Of a DNA stretch of 64,000 nt, positions 32,789-42,175 are shown one piece after another. The translations under genes were made by a program, and so were the position numbers. A model generated the notes under the pieces. The model was not told the origin of the DNA and searched no databases. It saw only the letters and a list, made by a program, of their open reading frames with translations. The DNA comes from Bradyrhizobium jicamae. Lineage in GTDB: Bacteria > Pseudomonadota > Alphaproteobacteria > Rhizobiales > Xanthobacteraceae. The first letter of the stretch is position 1, and every line of letters begins with the position of its first letter. Where the stretch lies: contig NZ_JAFCKQ010000037.1 of assembly GCF_018130215.1 (NCBI RefSeq), positions 1-64,000 on the forward strand, written 5' to 3'.

Positions 32789-34221
32789 TGCAGCGCCGCC
32801 AGGGTGCCGGCCGGTGTCCAACCGCCGCCGAGTGCCTGGAACAGACTGCTGGCCGCCAGCAGCTTGTTGAGCCTGACCGTGACCAGATTGTTTTCTGCCG
32901 TGAACAACGTCTGCTGGGCCTGCAGCACCGTGATCAGGTTTACAGTACCGCCGCGCAACTGCGTCTCGGCGACCTCGAACGCCTTGCGCGAGCTCGCCAC
33001 CACGTCAGCCTGAAGCCGCTCCTGCAAGGTATATTTCTGCAGCGCGATCAGCGCCTTCTCGACATCGGCGAAAGCCGACAGCACGGCCTTGCGGTAGGCC
33101 TGCAGGTATTGCAATTGCTGGCCCTTGGCGAGCTTGAGCTGGCTCTCCAGCAGGAAGCCGTCAAACAGTGGCTGCGTCAGCCCGGCCGCGAGCGTGTAGT
33201 ACCAGGCGCCCGGCGCGAACAGCGAGGCGAGCGCTGCGCTCTGGACGCCTGTGGTGCCGGTGAGCTGGATCTGCGGGAAGAACGCCGCGCGCGCTGCTTC
33301 CACGCTGAAGTTGGACGCGGCCAGCTGCGCCTCCGCCTGGCGGACGTCGGGCCGCTGGTAGAGCAATTCCGACGGCAGGCCGGGTGTGACGCGCGGCACC
33401 GCAATCTGGGTGGTGCTGCCGCCGCGCACCCTGAAATTGGCCGGTGCGCGCGCCACCAGCACGGCCAGGGCGGCGGTGTTCTGCCCCACTGTCACCTCGA
33501 GCGGCGGGATCGCGGCACGCTGGGTCGCGACCAGCGCCTCCTGCTGCGACACATCGAGCTGCGAGGCGGTACCGCCGGCGAATTGCTGCTTGATCAGCGT
33601 CAGGATGCGCTCGGCAGCGGCCAGGTCGTTGCGGGTGACCTTGATCTGGTCCTGCGCCGCGAGCAGCTGGAAATAGGTGTTGGCGACGGTCGCCATCGTC
33701 GAGAGCGCGACCACCTCGCGATTGTAGCGGGAAACGGTGGCGCTCTCCTCCGACGCCGCCAGGGTCGCGCGGTTCTTGCCCCAGAAGTCCACGATGTAGC
33801 TCGCACTGAGCCCGAGATTGTACTGCGAGAACGTTCCGCTTGCGCCGCCCGTCGATGAAGTGGATCCCGACGAGATACGCTCGCGCTCCGCGTTCGCCGT
33901 CCCCGTGACGCTTGGCAGCAGCGCAGCGCCCGAGACGCCGACCTGTGCATCGGCCTGCACGATCTGGGCGATCGCAACCGCGATATCGAGATTGTAGAGC
34001 TGCGCCGATTCCATCAGCGTGGTCAGTTCGCCGGAGCGGAAGCCACGCCACCAGGCAAGCGCCGGCACCGCCGCATCGGCGTCGCCCTTGGCTGCGGTCT
34101 TGTAGCTTGCGGGCACCTCGAGATTGAGTTCGGGCCGTTCCGATCCCGGAATACAGCCCGACAAGCCAAGCCCGAAGCCCACGACCATCACGAGCGCCGG
34201 CGGCCGGGCGCGACGAGACAT
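32785..34221 (-). CDS. Efflux outer-membrane factor lipoprotein, NodT/OprM family
   Basis: About 478 residues from ATG 34221. This start puts a proper lipoprotein signal (RRARPPALVMVVG, then LSGC) at the N-terminus; ATG 34290 directly after the upstream stop would add 23 residues. Two outer-membrane-efflux repeats follow, with conserved LDIAVAIAQIVQADAQVGV, YNLGLSASYIVDFWGKNRA and LLYQRPDVRQAEAQLAASN. The trimer would form the TolC-like channel taking substrates from the MdtABC pump across the outer membrane. It is the fourth gene of the operon, and its stop overlaps the next small gene. Confidence 0.93.
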   Translation of the reverse strand: MSRRARPPALVMVVGFGLGLSGCIPGSERPELNLEVPASYKTAAKGDADAAVPALAWWRGFRSGELTTLMESAQLYNLDIAVAIAQIVQADAQVGVSGAALLPSVTGTANAERERISSGSTSSTGGASGTFSQYNLGLSASYIVDFWGKNRATLAASEESATVSRYNREVVALSTMATVANTYFQLLAAQDQIKVTRNDLAAAERILTLIKQQFAGGTASQLDVSQQEALVATQRAAIPPLEVTVGQNTAALAVLVARAPANFRVRGGSTTQIAVPRVTPGLPSELLYQRPDVRQAEAQLAASNFSVEAARAAFFPQIQLTGTTGVQSAALASLFAPGAWYYTLAAGLTQPLFDGFLLESQLKLAKGQQLQYLQAYRKAVLSAFADVEKALIALQKYTLQERLQADVVASSRKAFEVAETQLRGGTVNLITVLQAQQTLFTAENNLVTVRLNKLLAASSLFQALGGGWTPAGTLAALQ

Positions 34222-34290
34222 CCGCGCCCCCGGGCGGCGGGCAGGTTTCTGCAATACGCGAAGGCTTCGCAAGGCACTGACTATCGGCAT

Positions 34291-37200
34291 CTACTCGCCC
34301 GGTTGAAGTGAAGAGCCTTTAGCCCGCATCGGGCCGCCCCCACGGCGATCGCGCCGGGCCCACAGGCGGAACCGGTCGAGATAGAGATAGATGACCGGGG
34401 TCGTATAGAGCGTCAGGACCTGGCTCAGGATCAGGCCGCCGACGATGGCGATGCCGAGCGGCTGCCGCAATTCGTCGCCGTCGCCCATGCCGACCGCCAG
34501 TGGCAACGCCCCGAGCAGCGCGGCCATCGTCGTCATCATGATCGGACGGAAGCGCAACAGGCAGGCCTCTCTGATGGCCTCGAGCGGCTCCAGCCCGCGC
34601 CTGCGTTCCGCCTCCAGGGCAAAATCGATCATCATGATCGCATTCTTCTTCACGATCCCGATCAGCAGGATGACGCCGATCAGCGCCATGATACTGAACT
34701 CGGTCTTGAATGCCATCAGCGCCAGCAAGGCACCCACACCTGCCGAGGGCAATGTGGACAAGATCGTCAGCGGGTGGATGTAGCTCTCATAGAGCACGCC
34801 CAGCACGATGTAGATCGTCACCAGTGCCGCCAGAATCAGGAACGGCTGGTTGTTGAGGGAATCCTGGAACGCCTTGGCCGTACCCTGGAAGGTGCCGCGG
34901 ATCGTGGCCGGGACGCCGAGCCGGTTCATGGTGGCATCGATGCTGGCGACCGCCGTGCTCAGGGAGACGTTCGGCGGCAGGTTGAACGAGATGGTGTTGG
35001 CGACCAGCAGGCCCTGGTGGTTGACCGCCAGCGGGGTCGCGCCCTGCTTGAAACTGGCCACTGCCGAGAGCGGAATCATCGTCTCGCTGGTGGTACTGAC
35101 CGCCGACCCGGTCGAGGCCACGCCCTTGCCGGTCGCCCCGATCGAGTTGGTGGCCTGATTGCGCGCGGCCTGGGCGTTGGCCGAGTTGGCCGAGCTCGCG
35201 GCGCCCGGCGCGACCACGGTCCCGGCGACCGCGTTGGTCGACTGCGAGCCGCCGACCGATGCGCCCGAGGTGCTGACATAGACGTCCTTCAGCGTCTCCG
35301 GATTCTGCCAATAGCGCGGCGCCACCTCCATGATGACGTGGTACTGGTTGCGCGCGACATAGATGGTCGAGACCTGGCGCTGTCCGAAGGCGTCGTAGAG
35401 CGTGTTGTCGATCTGGCTGACGTTGATCCCGAGCCGGGCCGCGGCGTCCCGGTCGATCACGAGATCGGATTCCAGGCCCTTGTTCTGCTGGTCGCTGTTG
35501 ACGTCGGCGAGCTTCGGATCGCGCTGCAACGCCGCCGCGATCTTCGGCGTCCATTCATTGAGTTCCTCCAGTGTCGGTCCCTGCAGCGTGTACTGGTACT
35601 GGGCATTGGAGGCCCTGCCGCCGACTCGGATGTCCTGCACCGCCTGCAGGAACAGGCTCGCGCCCGGCACCACCGCCATCTCCCGCCGCAGCCGGGCGAT
35701 CACCCCGTCGACGCTGATCTTGCGCTGATCGAGCGGGCGCAGGGAGACGAACATGAAGCCGGAGTTGGTCTGGCCGCCTCCGGTGAAGCCGACGACCGTC
35801 TCGACCGCCGGGTCGTTCTTGATGATGTTGACGAACTGCCCGAGCTTCTGCTGCATCAGCTGGAACGAGATGCTCTGGTCGGCCTGGATGATGCCGATCA
35901 TTCGTCCGGTATCCTGCTGCGGGAAGAAGCCCTTCGGGATCATGTCGTAGAGGTAGAAGTTCAGGCCGAACACCGCCGCCAGGATCAGCATCACCGACAG
36001 GCGGTGCTGCAGCGCCGCAGTCAGCGTCCGCCGGTAGAAGTTCAGCATCGCCTCGAAGAAGCGCTCGCTCGCCCAATAGAGCCGTCCGTGCCCCTCCCCG
36101 GTCTCCGGCTTCAGCAGGACGGCGCACATCATCGGGGTGGTCGCCAGCGAGACCGCGAGCGAGATCAGGATCGAGATCGAGATCGTCATGGCGAATTCGC
36201 GGAACAGGCGGCCGATGATGCCGGACATCATCAGGATCGGGATGAACACCGCGATCAGCGAAATGCTCATCGACAGCACGGTGAATCCGACCTCGTTGGC
36301 GCCCTTGAGCGCCGCCTCGACCGGGGTCATCCCCTCCTCGATGTAGCGCGTGACGTTCTCCAGCACGACGATGGCGTCGTCGACCACGAAGCCGGTCGCG
36401 ACCGTCAGCGCCATCAGGGACAGATTGTCCAGACTGTAGCCGATCAGATACATCGCCCCGAAGGTCGCGACCAGCGACACCGAGACCGCGACCACCGGGA
36501 TGAAGGTCGCCCGCGCGCTCCGCAGGAACGCGAACACCACGATGATGACCAGCAGCACGGCGAGCATCAGGGTCCGTTCGACGTCGCGCAGCGAGGTCCG
36601 GATCGTGGTCGAGCGATCGACCGCAAGCCCGATATCGATGGCCGGCGACACCGACGCCTTGAGCTGCGGCATCAGTCCCTTCACCAGATCGACGGTCGAG
36701 ATGATATTCGCGTTCGGCTGGCGGTAGAGGATGATCAGCACCGCCGGCTTGCCGTTGGCAAGACCGGCATTGCGCAGGTTCTCGACCCCGTCAGTGACCT
36801 CGCCGACATCGGAGAGATGCACCGCCGAGCCGTTGCGATAGGCCACGATCAGCGATTTGTAGTCGTCCGCCTTGTTGGCCTGGTCGTTGGAGTAGATCTG
36901 GTAGCGCTGGTCGCCGACGTCGATCCCGCCCTTCGGACTATGGGCATTGGCGTTCGACAACGCGGCGCGAACGTCTTCCAGACCGATGCCGTATTTGAAG
37001 AGTGCCTGCGGGATCAGATCGACCCGAACAGCCGGCAGCGAGCTGCCGCCGACCACAACCTCGCCGATCCCCTCGACCTGCGACAGCTTCTGCGCCAGCA
37101 CCGTTGACGCCGCGTCGTAGAGGTCGCCGCGGGTCAGCGTATCAGACGTCAGCGTCAGGATCAGGATCGGCGCGTCGGCCGGGTTGACCTTGCGGTAGGT

Positions 37201-37581
37201 CGGATTGCTGCGCAGGCTGGTCGGCAGGTCGGCGCGCGCCGCGTTGATCGCGGCCTGCACGTCACGCGCGGCGCCGTTGATGTCGCGGTTGAGCCCGAAC
37301 TGCAGCGTGATGCGGGTCGTGCCGACCGTGCTCGACGAGGTCATCTCGGTCACGTCGGCGATCTGGCCGAGATGCCGCTCCAGCGGGCTTGCGACCGTGG
37401 TGGCGACGTCCTGGGGGCTCGCGCCCGGCAACGTCGCCTGCACCGAGATGGTCGGGAAATCCACCTGCGGCAGCGGCGACACCGGCAGCTTGAAGAACGC
37501 CACCGCGCCGGCCGCCGCCAGCCCAAACGTCAACAGCGTCGTCGCGACCGGTCGCCGGATGAATGGGGTTGACGGGTCCAT
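34291..37581 (-). CDS. mdtC: RND multidrug efflux permease, MdtC-like
   Basis: 1096 residues, about 70 longer than E. coli MdtC. Hallmarks are the first helix FIRRPVATTLLTFGLAAAG, the porter-domain SPLERHLGQIADVTEM, FVVDDAIVVLENVTRYIEEG in helix 4 with the proton-relay aspartates, and IMMIDFALEAERRRG near the end. The extra length comes mostly from a Ser/Ala/Asn/Thr-rich segment at about 768-832 in the second periplasmic region. It works with the upstream MdtB-like subunit as a heterotrimeric H+-driven pump. It begins 3 bases after the MdtB-like stop. Substrates unknown; E. coli MdtABC exports bile salts and novobiocin. Confidence 0.93.
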   Translation of the reverse strand: MDPSTPFIRRPVATTLLTFGLAAAGAVAFFKLPVSPLPQVDFPTISVQATLPGASPQDVATTVASPLERHLGQIADVTEMTSSSTVGTTRITLQFGLNRDINGAARDVQAAINAARADLPTSLRSNPTYRKVNPADAPILILTLTSDTLTRGDLYDAASTVLAQKLSQVEGIGEVVVGGSSLPAVRVDLIPQALFKYGIGLEDVRAALSNANAHSPKGGIDVGDQRYQIYSNDQANKADDYKSLIVAYRNGSAVHLSDVGEVTDGVENLRNAGLANGKPAVLIILYRQPNANIISTVDLVKGLMPQLKASVSPAIDIGLAVDRSTTIRTSLRDVERTLMLAVLLVIIVVFAFLRSARATFIPVVAVSVSLVATFGAMYLIGYSLDNLSLMALTVATGFVVDDAIVVLENVTRYIEEGMTPVEAALKGANEVGFTVLSMSISLIAVFIPILMMSGIIGRLFREFAMTISISILISLAVSLATTPMMCAVLLKPETGEGHGRLYWASERFFEAMLNFYRRTLTAALQHRLSVMLILAAVFGLNFYLYDMIPKGFFPQQDTGRMIGIIQADQSISFQLMQQKLGQFVNIIKNDPAVETVVGFTGGGQTNSGFMFVSLRPLDQRKISVDGVIARLRREMAVVPGASLFLQAVQDIRVGGRASNAQYQYTLQGPTLEELNEWTPKIAAALQRDPKLADVNSDQQNKGLESDLVIDRDAAARLGINVSQIDNTLYDAFGQRQVSTIYVARNQYHVIMEVAPRYWQNPETLKDVYVSTSGASVGGSQSTNAVAGTVVAPGAASSANSANAQAARNQATNSIGATGKGVASTGSAVSTTSETMIPLSAVASFKQGATPLAVNHQGLLVANTISFNLPPNVSLSTAVASIDATMNRLGVPATIRGTFQGTAKAFQDSLNNQPFLILAALVTIYIVLGVLYESYIHPLTILSTLPSAGVGALLALMAFKTEFSIMALIGVILLIGIVKKNAIMMIDFALEAERRRGLEPLEAIREACLLRFRPIMMTTMAALLGALPLAVGMGDGDELRQPLGIAIVGGLILSQVLTLYTTPVIYLYLDRFRLWARRDRRGGGPMRAKGSSLQPGE

Positions 37582-37584
37582 GGC

Positions 37585-40500
37585 TCAACGCGACCCGCTC
37601 GCCTCGCCGACCGCGTCCGATCGTCCGGCAAAGCGCAGCGCAAGCCGGTCGAACCAGAGATAGATCACCGGTGTCGTGAACAGGGTCAGCATCTGGCTCA
37701 CCAGGAGGCCGCCGACGATCGAAATGCCGAGCGGGTGCCGCAACTCGGACCCTGCGCCGGTGCCGATCATCAGCGGCAGCGCGCCGAGCACGGCCGCCAT
37801 GGTCGTCATGATGATCGGCCGGAACCGCAGCAGGCAGGCCTGGTAGATCGCCTCCCGCGGCGGCTTGCCCTCGTTGCGCTCCGCATCGAGCGCGAAGTCG
37901 ATCATCATGATCGCGTTCTTCTTCACGATGCCGATCAGGAGGATGATGCCGATGATCGCGACGATGGTGAGGTCCTGCTTGGCCATCATCAGCGCCAGCA
38001 GCGCGCCGATGCCGGCCGAGGGCAGCGTCGAGAGGATCGTGACGGGATGGATGAAGCTCTCATAGAGCACGCCCAGCACGATATAGACCGTGATGATCGC
38101 AGCCAGGATCAGGAACAGCTGGTTGGAGAGCGACGACTGGAACGCCAGCGCCGCGCCCTGGAAGCTCGTGATGACGCCGAGCGGCTGGCCGATGTCGACC
38201 TGGGCCTGCTTGATCGCGGCCACGGCTTCGCCCAGCGATGCGCCCGGCGCCAGGTTGAACGACACCGTCGCCGACGGGAACTGACCGAGATGAGAGACCT
38301 GCAGCGGCGCGGTCTCGGTACGCATCTTCGCCATCACCGACAGCCGCACCGGCGTCGAGCCCACTGATGATGGAAGGTAGATCGACGACAGCGAGTCCAG
38401 CGATGTCTGCAGCGACGGATCGGCCTCCAGGATCACGCGATACTGGTTCGAGTTGGTGAAGATGGTCGAGACGATCCGCTGGCCATAGGAATCGTACAGC
38501 GCGTTGTCGATCGTCGCCGGCGTGATGCCGAACCGCGCCGCCTGGTCGCGGTCGATCTGGACAAAGACCGACAGCCCCTGCTGCGAGATGTCGCTCGCGA
38601 CGTCGCTGAACTGGGGCAATTGCCGCATCTTGTCGACCAGCTTCGGCGTCCACTCGGCGAGCTGGACCGGGTCGGCGTCCTGCAGGATGAACTGGTACTG
38701 CGTCTTGCTCACCGTGCCCTCGATGGTGAGGTCCTGCACCGGCTGCATGTAGAGCGTGATGCCGGTGAGTTCCGACGTGGCCGCCTTGATCCGGTTCATC
38801 ACGGTCGTGATATCGGACTTCCGCTCCTCGTGCGATTTGAGGTTGATCAGGATGCGGCCGCTGTTGAGCGTGGTGTTGGTGCCGTCGACGCCGATGAAGG
38901 ACGACAGGCTGTCAACGTCGGGATCCTTCAGGATCACGCTCGCCAGCTGCTGCTGGCGTTCGGCCATCGCCGCATAGGACACCGATTGTGGCGCCTCCGA
39001 GATCGCCTGGATCACGCCGGTGTCCTGCAACGGAAAGAAGCCCTTCGGGATGGCGATATAGAGCCACGCGGTCAGGCCGAAGGTCGCGAGCGCGATCAAG
39101 AGCACGAAGGTCTGGCGATCGAGCACCCAATTCAGCATCCGGCCGTAGATCGCGATGACATAGTCGAAGCCTTCCCGGCTGAGCCGCTGGAAGGTGTTCT
39201 CATGCGCGGCATCTTCCGGCTTCAGCAGCTTGGCGCAGGCCATCGGCACCAGCGTCAGCGACACCACGGCCGAGATCAGGATCGTGACCGACAGCGTGAT
39301 GGCGAATTCGCGGAACAGCCGGCCGACGACGTCGCCCATGAACAACAGCGGGATCAGCACCGCGATCAGCGACACCGTCAGCGAGATGATGGTGAAACCG
39401 ATCTGCTCGGAGCCGCGCAATGCAGCCTGCAATGGCGGCTCGCCCTCCTCGATGTAGCGCGAGATATTCTCGATCACGACGATGGCGTCGTCGACCACGA
39501 AGCCCGTCGCGATCGTCAGCGCCATCAGCGACAGGTTGTTCAGGCTGAAGCCGAACAGATACATCGCCCCCAGCGTGCCGACCAGCGACAGCGGCACCGA
39601 GAGGCTCGGAATCAGGGTCGCGCGGGTCGAGCGCAGGAACACGAAGATCACCAGCACGACCAGGACCACCGCCAGCGACAGCTCGTATTCGACGTCGCGG
39701 ACAGAGGCCCGGATCGTGACGGTGCGGTCGGTCAGGATGTCGAGGTCGATCGCGGCTGGCAGCGTGGCCTTCAACTGCGGCAACAGCGACTTGATACCCT
39801 CGACCACCGAGATCACGTTGGCGCCGGGCTGGCGCTGGATGTTCAGGATGATCGCCGGCGTCTCGTTCATCCAGGCGCCGAGCTTGTCGTTCTGAGCGCC
39901 GTCGATGACATCGCCGACGTCGCTGAGGCGGACCGGCGAGCCGTTCTTGTAGGCGACGATCAGCGAGCGATAATCGATGGCGTTGCGGATCTGGTCGTTG
40001 GCATTGATCGTGTAGGAGCGCATCGCGCCGTCGAAATTGCCCTTCGGCGTATTGACGTTGGCGTTGCCTAGCGTGGTGCGGAGATCGTCGATGTTGAGGC
40101 CGTAGGCCGCGAGCTTGCGGATGTCGGCCTGGATGCGCACCGCGGGCCGCTGGCCGCCGCTGATACTGACGAGGCCTACGCCGGCAAGCTGCGAGATCTT
40201 CTGTGCCAGGCGGGTGTCGACGAAATCCTCGACCTGGGTCAGCGGCATGGTCTTTGAAGTCAGGCCGAGGGTGAGGATGGGCGCGTCAGCCGGGTTGACC
40301 TTGGCGTAGATCGGCGGCGCCGGCAGGTCCGAGGGCAACAGATTGCCCGCCGCGTTGATCGCGGCCTGCACCTCCTGCTCGGCGACGTCGAGCGAGATCG
40401 ACAGGCCGAATTGCAGGGTGATCACGGAGGCACCGGCCGAGCTCACCGAGCTCATCTGGTTGAGGTTCGGCATCTGGCCGAACTGCACCTCCAGCGGCGC

Positions 40501-40692
40501 CGTCACCGACGAGGTCATCACGTCGGGACTGGCACCGGGGTAGAAGGTCTGCACCTGGATGGTCGGGTAGTCGACCTCCGGCAGCGCCGCGACGGGCAGG
40601 AATCGGAACGCCAGCATCCCCGACAGCATGATGGCGATCATGAACAGGGTGGTCGCCACCGGCCGGAGAATGAATGGCCTTGACGGGTTCAT
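37585..40692 (-). CDS. mdtB: RND multidrug efflux permease, MdtB-like
   Basis: 1035 residues with the twelve-helix RND plan: FILRPVATTLFMIAIMLSG at helix 1, VDYPTIQVQTFYPGASP in the porter domain, GFVVDDAIVVIENISRYIEE in helix 4 with paired aspartates, and KKNAIMMIDFALDAERNEG near the C-terminus. It starts at 40692 with an ATGA overlap with the adaptor stop and is followed almost immediately by the second permease. Two different RND subunits in tandem after one adaptor is the MdtABC signature. No local regulator such as BaeSR is adjacent. Confidence 0.93.
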   Translation of the reverse strand: MNPSRPFILRPVATTLFMIAIMLSGMLAFRFLPVAALPEVDYPTIQVQTFYPGASPDVMTSSVTAPLEVQFGQMPNLNQMSSVSSAGASVITLQFGLSISLDVAEQEVQAAINAAGNLLPSDLPAPPIYAKVNPADAPILTLGLTSKTMPLTQVEDFVDTRLAQKISQLAGVGLVSISGGQRPAVRIQADIRKLAAYGLNIDDLRTTLGNANVNTPKGNFDGAMRSYTINANDQIRNAIDYRSLIVAYKNGSPVRLSDVGDVIDGAQNDKLGAWMNETPAIILNIQRQPGANVISVVEGIKSLLPQLKATLPAAIDLDILTDRTVTIRASVRDVEYELSLAVVLVVLVIFVFLRSTRATLIPSLSVPLSLVGTLGAMYLFGFSLNNLSLMALTIATGFVVDDAIVVIENISRYIEEGEPPLQAALRGSEQIGFTIISLTVSLIAVLIPLLFMGDVVGRLFREFAITLSVTILISAVVSLTLVPMACAKLLKPEDAAHENTFQRLSREGFDYVIAIYGRMLNWVLDRQTFVLLIALATFGLTAWLYIAIPKGFFPLQDTGVIQAISEAPQSVSYAAMAERQQQLASVILKDPDVDSLSSFIGVDGTNTTLNSGRILINLKSHEERKSDITTVMNRIKAATSELTGITLYMQPVQDLTIEGTVSKTQYQFILQDADPVQLAEWTPKLVDKMRQLPQFSDVASDISQQGLSVFVQIDRDQAARFGITPATIDNALYDSYGQRIVSTIFTNSNQYRVILEADPSLQTSLDSLSSIYLPSSVGSTPVRLSVMAKMRTETAPLQVSHLGQFPSATVSFNLAPGASLGEAVAAIKQAQVDIGQPLGVITSFQGAALAFQSSLSNQLFLILAAIITVYIVLGVLYESFIHPVTILSTLPSAGIGALLALMMAKQDLTIVAIIGIILLIGIVKKNAIMMIDFALDAERNEGKPPREAIYQACLLRFRPIIMTTMAAVLGALPLMIGTGAGSELRHPLGISIVGGLLVSQMLTLFTTPVIYLWFDRLALRFAGRSDAVGEASGSR

Positions 40693-41993
40693 TGCTTCTG
40701 CCCGTCCTCGGAGCGCTTGCGCTTGCCGCCTCCCGCCTTGGAATCAGCGGCACCCTCCTTCGCCGCCGCGCTAGAGGCCCCCTTGGCGGCAGCGGCCGGG
40801 TTCGCGGCATCCGCCGGATTGCGCACCACCACCTTCGCTCCCTCACGCAATTTGTCGGCGCCGTCGATCACGATGCGGTCGCCGGGCGAAAGCCCCGAGA
40901 TCACCTCGACCCGATCGCCGTCGGTGACGCCGAGCTTCACCGGCCGGACCGAGACCGTGCTGTCGGCGTTGACCAGATACACGAACGTGCCGGGCACGCC
41001 GCGCTGGATGCCGGCCGTCGACATCGTCGTCACGTCCTTGTGGGTGTCGAGCAACAGGCGGATGTTGACGAACTGGTTCGGATACAGCGTACGCGGCTGG
41101 TTGTCGAACTGGGCGCGCAGCTTGATCGTGCCCGTGGTCTGATCGATCTGGCTGTCGAAGGTCTGCAACAGGCCACTGGCGAGCTTGTTGGTGCCGCTGC
41201 GGTCATACGCCGCCGTTGGCAGTACTGCGCCTTCCCTCAGCCGCTTCGCGACCGCCTGCAGATTGTCCTCCGGCAGCGTGAACAGAACGCTGATTGGCTC
41301 GAGCTGCGTGATTACGACAAGACCGGTGGCGTCTCCCGCGGTCACGTAATTGCCAAGATCGACCTGGCGCAACCCGACGCGTCCGTTGATCGGTGACACG
41401 ATGTGACAATATTGCAAATTCACCTCGGCGGACTGCACCGAGGCGCGGTCGGCTTCCACTGTTCCCTGGTACTGGCCGACCAGAGCGATCTGGGTATCGA
41501 GCTGCTGGTGGGGCACCGCGTTCTGCGCCGCGAGGTTCTGATAACGCGTCAGATCGACCTGGGCGCCCTTCAGCTGCGCCTCGTCGCGCGCAAGTTGCCC
41601 CTTGGCCTGCGCCAGCGTCGCCTGATAGGGACGCGGATCGATCTCGGCGATCAGGTCGCCCTTCTTGACCTCGTCGCCCTCCTTGAAATCGATATTCTGC
41701 AGGTAGCCGCTGATCTGGCTCTTGATCGTCACTGTGGCCAGCGACGTCACCGTGCCGAGCGCGTTGAGGTTGATTCCGATATCCCCCTTGCCGACGGTCT
41801 CCGGCACGATCGACATCGGCGCGCCGTTGCGGCCGGCGCCGGCCTGTTGTGGCGCGCTTTGCTGCCGCGTCCACCAGACGATTCCCGCAAGCAGCAGCAG
41901 GATGATGAATGTCGTCAGGATGACCTTGCCGCGCGATGACCGCTTGGTCTCTTCAGGCGATGATATCGACGGGTGTTTGAGCTGCTGGTCCAT
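40689..41993 (-). CDS. mdtA: RND efflux periplasmic adaptor, MdtA-like
   Basis: 434 residues from ATG 41993 (MDQQLKHPSIS); a longer in-frame reading adds 35 residues of non-family sequence. A membrane anchor (about 22-40, VILTTFIILLLLAG) precedes the lipoyl-like and hairpin regions with SGYLQNIDFKEGDEVKKGD and ARDEAQLKGAQVDL. The beta-barrel and membrane-proximal domains follow. The C-terminus is a Lys/Arg/Ala-rich tail of about 45 residues. It links the inner-membrane permeases to the outer-membrane factor. First gene of a six-gene minus-strand operon (41993 to 32088). Confidence 0.92.
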   Translation of the reverse strand: MDQQLKHPSISSPEETKRSSRGKVILTTFIILLLLAGIVWWTRQQSAPQQAGAGRNGAPMSIVPETVGKGDIGINLNALGTVTSLATVTIKSQISGYLQNIDFKEGDEVKKGDLIAEIDPRPYQATLAQAKGQLARDEAQLKGAQVDLTRYQNLAAQNAVPHQQLDTQIALVGQYQGTVEADRASVQSAEVNLQYCHIVSPINGRVGLRQVDLGNYVTAGDATGLVVITQLEPISVLFTLPEDNLQAVAKRLREGAVLPTAAYDRSGTNKLASGLLQTFDSQIDQTTGTIKLRAQFDNQPRTLYPNQFVNIRLLLDTHKDVTTMSTAGIQRGVPGTFVYLVNADSTVSVRPVKLGVTDGDRVEVISGLSPGDRIVIDGADKLREGAKVVVRNPADAANPAAAAKGASSAAAKEGAADSKAGGGKRKRSEDGQKQ

Positions 41994-42175
41994 AAGCTGC
42001 CTACAAGGAATCACGAATGAGCTCGCAGGGTTCGTGCGTCCCCCTGAACCCGCGCGCGCCACATTCGTAGGAGCATTTTGAACGCTTCCGACGAACAAAG
42101 CGCGTTAACAATCGGAAAGGATGATATCACCTCCGCTCCCGATCGCTCGCTCTTCACGCCGGATTGTCGTCAAGT

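Noticed and set aside
34774..37107. 777-codon plus-strand open frame opposite mdtC
   Set aside because: It is a shadow frame of an RND permease with composition typical of antisense GC-rich DNA.
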